From assembly GCA_050743385.1 (NCBI GenBank), contig JBOGFJ010000232.1, positions 1 to 20,714 on the forward strand: 20,714 nt of DNA, read 5' to 3'. A program made the position numbers and the translations under genes. Under the pieces are notes generated by a model. That model was not told where the DNA came from, did not search any database, and saw only the letters and a program-made list of their open reading frames with translations. Position 1 is the first letter of the stretch. Each line of letters begins with the position of its first letter. The stretch comes from JACDBD01 sp050743385. GTDB taxonomy: Bacteria; Actinomycetota; Acidimicrobiia; IMCC26256; JACDBD01. Positions 6,308 through 15,054 of this stretch are shown piece by piece.

Positions 6308-7986
6308 CCAAGACCGCGTCGCTGCGCGACGCGGTGGCCGAGCACGTGCGGGCCGGTGATGCCGTGCACATCGTGGTCGGGCATACGCGCTGGACGGCGG
6401 GGGCGCGCGAGCTCGTGCGGCAGTGGTGGGGACGTGACCCGGGTTTCACGCTCGTGATGCTGAGCCTCTCCAGCCTCGGCACGCTCTTCTTTCGCGGTGG
6501 CCTCGTGCGCCGTGTAGTCACCGGGTACTCGGGGGATACCTTCCCGAACTTCACGCCCAACCCGGTGTTCGCAGGCGCGTACCAACGGGGCGAGGTCGAT
6601 GTCGAGCACTGGTCGTTCCTGGCGTTCTCGCAGCGCCTCGAAGCCGCGGCGCGCGGTCTCCCCGCCATCGTCACCCGGTCGATCGCGGGCTCGTCGATGG
6701 AGGCGAACGACGCCTACACGCGTGCGGAGACGCCGTTCGGCCGCGTCGGGCTGCTCGCTCCGCTCGCACCCGACGTTGCGCTCCTGCACGCGCCGGTCGC
6801 CGACACCCAGGGCAACGTCGCGCTCCACCCACCGCTCCTCGAGGGTGTATGGGGGGCGCTGGCAGCACGACGAGGTGTGATCGTCACCGTCGAGCGCGTC
6901 GTCGATGATCTTCGTCCGTGGTCGCACCATGTGCGCATCCCCGCGCACCACGTGCTCGCCGTCTGCGAGGCGCCGCTCGGGGCGCACCCGGGCGGGCTCT
7001 TCACCGGCGACCTCCCGGTCGACGGTTACGGCGAGGACTACGAGTTCTGGGTCGACGCCCGCGCCGCGACGCGCGGCAACGACTTCGACGACTGGATCCG
7101 TCACTGGGTGCTCGAGCCCGAGGACCAGCACGACTACGTCGCCCGCCTCGGCGACGACCGGGTGGCGCGCCTGGAGGCGAAGGCGGACCCCGACTCGTGG
7201 CGCGTCGACCAGGACACCTACCCGCCCGATCTCGAGGCCGCGCCCAACCGCTGGGAGCTCGCCGCCGTGTGGGGCGCGCGCCACCTGGCCGGGCGCGTGC
7301 TCGCAGTCGGCGCCGACGCGGTGCTGGCCGGCGCCGGCGTCGCCAACCTCGCCGCCTGGCTCGGGGTCGCCCAGGCGCGCGCGGCCGGCGCGACCGTGGA
7401 GCTCACCGCCGAGATCGGGCTCTGGGGCTACGACCCCACGCCCGCCGACCCGTTCGTGCTCAACCACCGCAACTTCCCCCGCTCGGCCATGCTCGGCGAC
7501 GCCGACCTCGTGCTCGGCACGCTCGTCGGTGGTTCCGGCACGACCACGGTGGCGTGCCTGGGCGGCGCGCAGATCGATCGCCGGGGAAACGTCAACTCCA
7601 CGCTCGTGCCCGACGGGCCGTTCCTCGTCGGCTCGGGTGGCGGCAACGACGTCGCCAGTGTCGCGAACGAGTCGGTGGTGGTCGCGCTCCTCCAGCCGGA
7701 GCGCACCCCGCCCGAGTGTGGCTACGTCACGTCGCCCGGCCGCAGCGTGCGTGCCCTCGTCACCGACCTCGGCCTTCTCGAGAAGGGCGATGGCGACGAG
7801 CTCGTGCTCACCGCGGTGCCCGCCGGGAGCACGCCCATGACCGAACGCGTGGCCGCCGCGCGACGCGCCTGCGGTTGGCACCTGCAGGTCGCGCCGACCA
7901 TCGCCGAGCTGGCGCCGCCGACACCGGACGAGATCGGCGCGTTACGACGCTGGGATCCACGAGGATGGTTCCTGCGCGCCCGCTGA
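6304..7986 (+). CDS. Single-chain family I CoA-transferase homologue (IpdA-IpdB-like fusion)
   Basis: A 560-residue protein in which an alpha-type half (about 1-260) and a beta-type half (about 315-560) of the family I CoA-transferase fold are joined. The first half shows GDAVHIVVGHTRW near 18-30, a TRSIAGSSMEAND loop near 124-136, and APDVALLHAPVADTQGNVAL at 155-174. The second half shows TAEIGLWGYDP at 368-378, where E370 lies in the loop that carries the catalytic Glu of ordinary CoA-transferases, and GGAQIDRRGNVNST at 420-433. Overall it resembles mycobacterial IpdA and IpdB, which are separate proteins and hydrolyse the last steroid ring rather than transfer CoA. E101 in DVEHWSF may correspond to the essential Glu of IpdA (inference). 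The GTG start overlaps the upstream dehydrogenase stop by four bases. The substrate is unproven; an ordinary CoA-transferase remains possible. Confidence 0.8.
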   Translation: MTKTASLRDAVAEHVRAGDAVHIVVGHTRWTAGARELVRQWWGRDPGFTLVMLSLSSLGTLFFRGGLVRRVVTGYSGDTFPNFTPNPVFAGAYQRGEVDVEHWSFLAFSQRLEAAARGLPAIVTRSIAGSSMEANDAYTRAETPFGRVGLLAPLAPDVALLHAPVADTQGNVALHPPLLEGVWGALAARRGVIVTVERVVDDLRPWSHHVRIPAHHVLAVCEAPLGAHPGGLFTGDLPVDGYGEDYEFWVDARAATRGNDFDDWIRHWVLEPEDQHDYVARLGDDRVARLEAKADPDSWRVDQDTYPPDLEAAPNRWELAAVWGARHLAGRVLAVGADAVLAGAGVANLAAWLGVAQARAAGATVELTAEIGLWGYDPTPADPFVLNHRNFPRSAMLGDADLVLGTLVGGSGTTTVACLGGAQIDRRGNVNSTLVPDGPFLVGSGGGNDVASVANESVVVALLQPERTPPECGYVTSPGRSVRALVTDLGLLEKGDGDELVLTAVPAGSTPMTERVAAARRACGWHLQVAPTIAELAPPTPDEIGALRRWDPRGWFLRAR

Positions 7987-7988
7987 GC

Positions 7989-9596
7989 TCAGGCGAGGTC
8001 GACGGCGGCGACGGGTCGGCCGAACAGGTAACCCTGGCCCAGCCCGACTCCGAGCCGGCGCAGCGTGGCCGCCTCGGCCTCGGTCTCGACCCCCTCTGCG
8101 ATCACGCGACAATCGGTGAGCCGAGCGAAGTGGTTGACCCCGGCGACGATCGCCTGGCGGGCGGTGTCGGATTCGAGGTCGCGAACCCATGTCAGGTCGA
8201 GCTTGATGTAACCGGGGTGCAACGTGAGGATGTGGCGCAAGCTCGCGTAGCCGGCGCCGGCGTCGTCGACAGCGAGCACGGTGTCTTCGAGCGCGGCGAG
8301 CGCCGACGCGACGGCGCGGTAGTCGTCGACCTCCTCGCGCTCTGTCAGCTCGACGACGAGACGCCTGCCGATGGACCGCTGAGCCTGTTCGAGCGGCGCC
8401 CGCGCGAGGAGCAGCGCCGGTGATGCGTTCACACTGAGCCAGGGACCCACGGGGAGGTCGGTTGCGGCGTCGGCGATCGCGGCCAGCGTCGCCGCCTCGA
8501 GGTCGGTGCCGAGGCCGACCGCCGTCGCCTCGCCGAAACGAACGTCGGGTTGCGTGCCGTCGGCGAAACGGGTCAGGGCCTCCAACCCGACCACCGCACC
8601 ACCGTCGAGCTCGACGACCGGCTGGAAGACGGGCGCGAAGGCCCGCGTCAGGATGATCTCCTCCATCGCAGCCCGGCCGGCGGCGCGCTCGGCGCCTTTT
8701 CCCAGCTCGGGCGCGAGCACGGCGGTCACCGCGTGCGCGAGGTCGATGGCGGTGGCGAGCGCCGAGCTCGTCGGTCCGAGCGTGGAGCGGCGGCCGTCGA
8801 GCCCGAGCGCGAGCACCCCGACGACCTCGCCTCCGGCGGTGAGCGGCGCGAACGCCGACAGCACCGTTGTCGCTCGTGTCTCCGCACCGCCTGGAATCGC
8901 GAGCTCGCCGCCCCACGGGCCCGACCGTGCCCGGCGCTGCACCTCGAACGCGAGTGTCGCCGGCAGCTGCTGGCCCAGGCGTGACGCTTCTGCACCGTAT
9001 TGGGCGAGAACGGTCACCGCGTCGCCGCCGAACCCGAGAACGGCCGCGGTGTCGACGTTCGGGAGGGCGACGAGCGTCTGGCAGACGCGCGCGGCCATCT
9101 CCTCCACCGAGTCGGCCGACGGGAGTCGGCTCAGCGCGTCGAGTGCACGGGCGCGCTCACGCCAGCTCTGCTCGACGGCCTCGGTCCAGGCGGCCTGCTC
9201 TCGGAGCTGAGCGCGAACCCGGGCGACGAGCTCGTTGGGGTGCACCGGCTTGGCCACGAAGTCGTTGGCGCCGGCTTCGAGCCCGCGCACGCGGTCGTCG
9301 ATGTCGTCCTGTCCGGTCACGAGGATCACGGGGAGGGTCGACGTACGCGCATCGGCGCGGAGAGCGGTGAGCAGCTCGAGCCCGGTCATGTCGGGCATGC
9401 GGTTGTCGAGCACGACCGCGTCCGGGATCCTGTCCTCGATATGGGCCAGCGCGACCCGGCCGTTGTGGGCATCGACGACCTCGAACCCGGCCCCGCGGAG
9501 CACCCGGGTGAAGAGGTGACGTACGACGTCCTCGTCGTCGACGACGAGGATCGCGGCGCCGAGCCCGGCAGCGTCAGGGCGTCGCAAGCGGGGCAT
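7989..9596 (-). CDS. Response regulator with REC, GAF and EAL (c-di-GMP phosphodiesterase) domains
   Basis: A 535-residue soluble signalling protein. REC (about 14-130) has the acidic pair at D20-D21, phospho-acceptor D64 in VVLDNRMPD, and K116 in VAKPV. A GAF-like domain (about 160-295) follows. The EAL domain (about 312-535) has E339 of EAL, N390, E416 in VELTE, D444-D445, K465, E501 in IAEGVETE and QGYLFGRP at 521-528. These are the metal- and substrate-binding positions, so hydrolysis of c-di-GMP to pGpG is expected. There is no GGDEF domain. ATG 9596 is chosen because it begins just before the REC domain, has AGGTG eight bases upstream, and lies inside the end of the kinase gene (23-base overlap). 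Longer upstream starts would read out of frame through the kinase. Probably the cognate output of that kinase. Confidence 0.9.
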   Translation of the reverse strand: MPRLRRPDAAGLGAAILVVDDEDVVRHLFTRVLRGAGFEVVDAHNGRVALAHIEDRIPDAVVLDNRMPDMTGLELLTALRADARTSTLPVILVTGQDDIDDRVRGLEAGANDFVAKPVHPNELVARVRAQLREQAAWTEAVEQSWRERARALDALSRLPSADSVEEMAARVCQTLVALPNVDTAAVLGFGGDAVTVLAQYGAEASRLGQQLPATLAFEVQRRARSGPWGGELAIPGGAETRATTVLSAFAPLTAGGEVVGVLALGLDGRRSTLGPTSSALATAIDLAHAVTAVLAPELGKGAERAAGRAAMEEIILTRAFAPVFQPVVELDGGAVVGLEALTRFADGTQPDVRFGEATAVGLGTDLEAATLAAIADAATDLPVGPWLSVNASPALLLARAPLEQAQRSIGRRLVVELTEREEVDDYRAVASALAALEDTVLAVDDAGAGYASLRHILTLHPGYIKLDLTWVRDLESDTARQAIVAGVNHFARLTDCRVIAEGVETEAEAATLRRLGVGLGQGYLFGRPVAAVDLA

Positions 9597-12500
9597 CGTC
9601 GAGCACCTGTCGCACCCGGCGAGCAAGCTCGTCGGTCTGGAACGGCTTGGCGAGGAAATCGATGTCTTCGGTGAGCTCGCCGCCCTTGACGATCGCGGTC
9701 TCGGTGTACCCGGAGATGTAGAGCACCCGAAGGGTCGCATGCCGCGAGAGCAGCTGCTCGGCGACCGCGACACCGCGAATGCCCGGGAGCACGACGTCGG
9801 TAACCAGCAAGTCGATCGCACCCTCGTGGGAGTCGGCGACTGCGAGGGCCTCGACGCCGTCGGCCGCGACCAGCACGCGGTAGCCGGCCCGGCGCAGCAC
9901 CTCGGCCGCGAGCGAGCGGACGGAAGCCTCGTCCTCGACGACCAGGACCGTCTCGCTGCCGGTCGCGGGCGACAGCCGACCCCCCTCGTCGTCGGCGGTT
10001 CGGCGCGTGGCAATCGTGGGCACGGCCGGGAAGCACACCCGGAACGTCGTTCCCTCACCCGGCTCGCTGTAGACGCTCACGTGCCCGCCGGCCTGGCTGG
10101 CGATCCCGTACACGGTGGACAGGCCGAGGCCGGTGCCCTGGCCGACCTCCTTCGTGCTGAAGAACGGTTCGAACACCCGCGCCTGGGTGGCGGCGTCCAT
10201 GCCCGTTCCGCGGTCGGTGACCGACAGGCACACGTACTGTCCGGGTGCGACGTCGAACCGTCCGGCCGCGTAGCGCTCGTCGACGTCGAGAGTCGACGAC
10301 TCGACCAGCAGAGGACCTCCGTCGGGCATGGCGTCACGGGCGTTCACCACCAGGTTCATGACGACCTGCTCGATCTGGCTCCGGTCGGCCCGCATACCCG
10401 GAAGCGTGGGGGCGAGGGTGGCCTCGAGCGTGATGTCGGCGGTCAGCAGCCGCTGCATGAGCGACCACATGCTCGTCACGACCTCGTTGAGGTCGAGGAC
10501 GGTGGGTTGCACCATCTTGCGGCGACTGAACGCCAGCAATTGGTCGACGAGCGCCGCGGCGCGTTGGGCGGCGCGGTCGATCTCGACGAGGTCGACGTGC
10601 ATCGGGTCGTCGGCGGGAACGTCCTCGAGCAAGAGGGCGACATAGCCGGCGATCGCGGTCAGCAGGTTGTTGAAGTCGTGGGCGACCCCGCCTGCGAGCT
10701 GACCGACCGCCTCCATCTTCTGGGCCTGGAGCAGCTGCTCCTCGAGCCGTTGGCGCTCGGTGATGTCGCGCCCGTTGACGACGAATCCCTGCACGGCTGG
10801 ATCGTCGAGCAGGTTGGTCCCGACGGCTTCGATCGTGCGCCACGTCCCGTCCTCGTGGAGGAGGCGAACCTGCACGGTCTCGGTCGGACCCGGCCGCTTG
10901 AGCGCGTCCGAGAACATCTCCGCGATCGCCTCCTGGTCGTCGGGGTGGACGAGCTCGACGGCCTGGCCTCCCTCGCGCTCGTGGGAGTTCCACCCCAGGA
11001 CCTGTTCCGACGCCGGGCTCGTGTAGGTGACGACCCCGTCGGCGTCGAGGACCGTGATCATGTCGGACGAGTGCTGCACGAGGGCGCGGAACCGTTGGTC
11101 GCTCTGCCTCACGGCCTGCTCGGCGTCGACCCGTTCGGTGACGTCGCGGACGATGTCGAGCACCTCGTCGTCGGCGACGGGGACGATCCGGATCTCGAAC
11201 GAGCGGAGCTCGCCGTGCACGTCCATCGTGTGCTCGAAGGTCTGGATCGCGCGCGTGTCCAGCGCCAGTTCGAGGGTGCGCATCAGCACTTCGGCGTAGT
11301 CGGGGGGACGAACCTCGTGGACCCTGCGCCCGATCGTGTCCTCGGGGAGCGTCAGCATGCGGTCGGGGCTCCCATGGGCGTCGAGGTACGTGCCGTCACG
11401 ACTGATGCGGAAGATCAGGTCGGGGCTCGCCTCGACGACGCCCCGGTACCGCGCCTCCGACTCGCGCCGGCTGAGCTCCGTTTGCTTGCGCTCCGTGATG
11501 TCACGGGAGGTCACGACGACGCCGCCGACGGCGGGGTCCTCGAGGAGGTTGTTGCCGATCGACTCCACGTGCCGCCACGACCCGTCCGCGTGGAGCATCC
11601 GGTACTCGATCGGCTGCGCGACGCCGGGATGCTCCAGGCCTTCGGCAAACGCCGCCGCCACCCGGTCGCGATCGTCTGCATGGATGAAATCGAACGGATG
11701 GAAGCGGGTGTGTGACGCGGGCGGAATCGACCAGCCGAGCATGCTCGTGATGGCGGGGCTCACGTAGTCGAGCGATCCGTCCGCGCGCATGACCGTGATG
11801 ACGTCGGACGTGTGCTGCACGAGCGCGCGGAATCGCTCCTCGCTGTGGCCGAGCGCCCGCGCGGCGAGCTTGCGCTCCCGGGCGGCGACGAGCACATCGC
11901 CGAGGACGTGCAACCCCTCCAGCTTCGCCGCGACCGGGCCCGGAGGCCCGACCCGCCACGCGAACCCGACGAGCCCGGCGAGGCGATCGGCGATGCGCAG
12001 CGGGAACGCCGCCATTGCCAGCACGCCGATGCCGCCCAGCAGCCCGCGCTCGGCGTCGGCTCCCGGCGGCAGCGCGTCGAGCTCGGGTACGAAGACGGTC
12101 TCGCGCAGCTCCAGGGCCGGGAGCAGCCAGGGCAGACCGCCCGGCGGTATGACCTCGGGAAGGCCGCTGCGCTCGCTGGCAGACCAGCTGACCTCCCGCA
12201 CCAGCGCACCGTCGGGAGCGACGCGCGCCAGCGTGCCCGCGTCCGCGCCCAGGAACCGGGCTACCCGCCGGAGCGCGTCCTCGACGGCGACGTCGACCTC
12301 GTCGGGCGCGAGCGGCAGTAGGCCGCGGGAGATGTCGGTCAGGAGCGCCTCGGCCTCGGTGCGCGCCCGCAGCGCCTGCTCCGCCTCGGACGGTTCGCTC
12401 GCACCGGCGCTGCCGGTCATGGAGAAACGGTTGTCGTCCGATGCGGCCGCAGTGCTCGGGCGCACCTCCGACTCCCGCACCACGGTGGCGTCGTTCCAGA

Positions 12501-12930
12501 CCGCGAAGATGTGCGAGCAGCGGCCGTTGCCGTCGCAGATCGGCATCAGTGTGGTGTCGAAGCACCTGCGCTCGGAAGCGAGCTCGATCCCGAGCTCCGC
12601 CTCCGCCGGCTCGAGCCGGGCCGCGACCTCGTCGCGCCGGTGGCGCATGAGCGCCACCGCGGCGTGATCGTCGATGACGTCGGGAAGCGATCGGCCGACG
12701 ACCTGGTCTCGCGTCGAGCCGAGTGCCGCGAGGGCGGCCGCATTGACCGCGACCCAGGGATAGGTACGGTCGTCGTCGACCAGATGCAGATGGGCGGGGT
12801 AGGGAAGGCCGTCGAGGACCCCGGCGACGGTCGGAAGGTCTCGGGCTATGGGCGCCCAGCCGGCGACGGAGGAGCCCGCGTCGGCTCGCGCCGCGTCGAC
12901 ACTCCGCCCGGACTGACCGCCGGCTCTCAC
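9574..12930 (-). CDS. Soluble hybrid histidine kinase: PAS-GAF-PAS-PAS-PAS-HisKA-HATPase-REC
   Basis: A 1118-residue sensor kinase with no membrane segment, so it senses a cytoplasmic signal. Order: PAS-like (about 35-150), GAF (about 195-355), three PAS domains (about 363-480, 490-602, 609-726) each ending near a DITER-type motif, HisKA with phospho-acceptor H751 in GGVAHDFNNLL, HATPase_c with N-box NLVVNARDAM (859-868), D906 in DRGTGMD and GTGLGLSTV (932-940), and a C-terminal REC with E999-D1000, D1045 and K1095. All phosphotransfer residues are present. The second and fourth PAS units share RFRALVQH and an H(A/P)DD motif and look like a duplication. The GTG start at 12930 is the longest choice and has a poorly spaced GAGG; a later start is possible. 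It is transcribed with the EAL protein and divergently from the ABC importer. Confidence 0.9.
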   Translation of the reverse strand: MRAGGQSGRSVDAARADAGSSVAGWAPIARDLPTVAGVLDGLPYPAHLHLVDDDRTYPWVAVNAAALAALGSTRDQVVGRSLPDVIDDHAAVALMRHRRDEVAARLEPAEAELGIELASERRCFDTTLMPICDGNGRCSHIFAVWNDATVVRESEVRPSTAAASDDNRFSMTGSAGASEPSEAEQALRARTEAEALLTDISRGLLPLAPDEVDVAVEDALRRVARFLGADAGTLARVAPDGALVREVSWSASERSGLPEVIPPGGLPWLLPALELRETVFVPELDALPPGADAERGLLGGIGVLAMAAFPLRIADRLAGLVGFAWRVGPPGPVAAKLEGLHVLGDVLVAARERKLAARALGHSEERFRALVQHTSDVITVMRADGSLDYVSPAITSMLGWSIPPASHTRFHPFDFIHADDRDRVAAAFAEGLEHPGVAQPIEYRMLHADGSWRHVESIGNNLLEDPAVGGVVVTSRDITERKQTELSRRESEARYRGVVEASPDLIFRISRDGTYLDAHGSPDRMLTLPEDTIGRRVHEVRPPDYAEVLMRTLELALDTRAIQTFEHTMDVHGELRSFEIRIVPVADDEVLDIVRDVTERVDAEQAVRQSDQRFRALVQHSSDMITVLDADGVVTYTSPASEQVLGWNSHEREGGQAVELVHPDDQEAIAEMFSDALKRPGPTETVQVRLLHEDGTWRTIEAVGTNLLDDPAVQGFVVNGRDITERQRLEEQLLQAQKMEAVGQLAGGVAHDFNNLLTAIAGYVALLLEDVPADDPMHVDLVEIDRAAQRAAALVDQLLAFSRRKMVQPTVLDLNEVVTSMWSLMQRLLTADITLEATLAPTLPGMRADRSQIEQVVMNLVVNARDAMPDGGPLLVESSTLDVDERYAAGRFDVAPGQYVCLSVTDRGTGMDAATQARVFEPFFSTKEVGQGTGLGLSTVYGIASQAGGHVSVYSEPGEGTTFRVCFPAVPTIATRRTADDEGGRLSPATGSETVLVVEDEASVRSLAAEVLRRAGYRVLVAADGVEALAVADSHEGAIDLLVTDVVLPGIRGVAVAEQLLSRHATLRVLYISGYTETAIVKGGELTEDIDFLAKPFQTDELARRVRQVLDDAPLATP

Positions 12931-12980
12931 ACCTCGGTTGTCGGCACGTCGGGAGACGACCCTGAGGCCGATGCGCAGCG

Positions 12981-12986
12981 TATTCT
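12981..12986 (+). promoter_or_regulatory. Candidate -10 element, leaderless promoter of the ABC importer operon
   Basis: TATTCT ends nine bases before ATG 12996, again the spacing expected of a leaderless actinobacterial promoter, and no ribosome site precedes that ATG. No clear -35 box is seen. The 65-base gap also has to hold the kinase promoter on the other strand. Confidence 0.45.
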
Positions 12987-12995
12987 CACGCCCGC

Positions 12996-14090
<1,095 letters not shown>

Positions 14091-14100
14091 GCGCGAGAGC

Positions 14101-15054
14101 ATGAGCACGACCGACGTCGTCGTCCCGACGACCGACGTGCGCGCCGGCGTCTCCACGACGACCGCACGGCCGCGGCGATTCGGACGGAGGGTGCGGGAGG
14201 CCGGGCTCGGTTACGTGCTCGTGGTGCCGTCGCTCGTCATCTTCGGCATCTTCATCATCTATCCGTTCTTCAAGAACTTCTATCTGGGCCTGTACCGGAA
14301 CCCGCCGTTCCCGAACCTGCCGAAGGAGTACATCGGGTTCGAGCAGTACACCGACGTCCTGACGTCGAGCGACTTCTACAACAGCGTGAGGATCACGTTC
14401 CTCTTCGCGCTGCTCACCGTGCCGGCCGGCATCGCCCTCGGGCTCGCGCTCGCGGTGCTGGCGCACCAGCGGCTGCAGGGCATCACCGTCTACCGGACGA
14501 TCTTCTCGTCGAGCGTGGCGACGTCGGTCGCGGTCGCCGCCGTGATCTTCGGGACGCTCATGAACCCGCAGGTCGGATTGCTGCCGTGGCTCGGCCTCGA
14601 TCCGAGGCCACCGATCCTCGAGAACCCGACGTGGGCGTTGAGCGCCGTCGCGGTGACGACGATCTGGCAGAACCTCGGCCTCTCGTTCATCCTCATGTCG
14701 TCGGGGCTGCAGTCGATCCCCGACGAGCTCCTCGAGGCGGCCGAGGTCGACGGCGCCGGCGCGTGGTCGCGGTTCCGGAACGTGACGCTGCCCCTGCTCT
14801 CGCCCACGCTGTTCTTCGCCGCGATCGTCGGGTCGATCTTCGCCTTCCAGAGCTTCGGTCAGATCGACCTGCTGACCGAGGGTGGGCCCGTCGACAAGAC
14901 CAACGTGCTCACCTACTTCGTGTACACCGAGCTCCGCGAGCGCAACAACCCGGGCACCGCCGCTGTGCTCGCCATCGCCCTGTTCGCGATCACGTTGGTG
15001 CTGACCCTGATCCAGATGCGGATCCTCGAGCGGCGGGTGTTCTATGGGCGCTGA
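14101..15054 (+). CDS. ABC sugar-type permease 1 (UgpA/MalF type)
   Basis: A 317-residue inner-membrane permease with about six predicted membrane helices; the first is near 37-57 (GYVLVVPSLVIFGIFIIYPF), others near 98-120, 137-155, 182-200, 235-255 and 286-306. The coupling loop that docks on the ATPase (EAA motif) is clear at 209-231, containing ELLEAAEVDGAGAWSRF and ending TLP. The first 30 residues are Thr/Arg-rich and cytoplasmic. Length fits UgpA-type proteins. Its 3' end overlaps the next permease by 11 bases, so translation is coupled. Partner of the permease at 15044-16231. Confidence 0.92.
   Translation: MSTTDVVVPTTDVRAGVSTTTARPRRFGRRVREAGLGYVLVVPSLVIFGIFIIYPFFKNFYLGLYRNPPFPNLPKEYIGFEQYTDVLTSSDFYNSVRITFLFALLTVPAGIALGLALAVLAHQRLQGITVYRTIFSSSVATSVAVAAVIFGTLMNPQVGLLPWLGLDPRPPILENPTWALSAVAVTTIWQNLGLSFILMSSGLQSIPDELLEAAEVDGAGAWSRFRNVTLPLLSPTLFFAAIVGSIFAFQSFGQIDLLTEGGPVDKTNVLTYFVYTELRERNNPGTAAVLAIALFAITLVLTLIQMRILERRVFYGR

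Noticed and set aside
6217..7881. A 554-codon minus-strand open frame opposite the CoA-transferase homologue
   Set aside because: Antisense shadow with no family motif; the plus-strand protein has a clear fold signature and a coupled start.
8190..8196. A GTCAGGT half-site like the operator arm
   Set aside because: It lies inside the EAL-protein coding sequence, has no matching ACCTGAC arm six bases upstream, and is expected by chance. The ACCTGAC near 767 inside etfBA is rejected for the same reason.
9597..10058. A 154-residue N-terminal extension of the REC-GAF-EAL protein
   Set aside because: The extension lies inside the kinase gene in another frame and is Arg/Ser/Pro-rich; the REC domain begins just after ATG 9596, which has a ribosome site.
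9739..11715. A 658-codon plus-strand open frame opposite the histidine kinase
   Set aside because: No motif, and it lies wholly antisense to HisKA, HATPase and PAS domains with intact catalytic residues.
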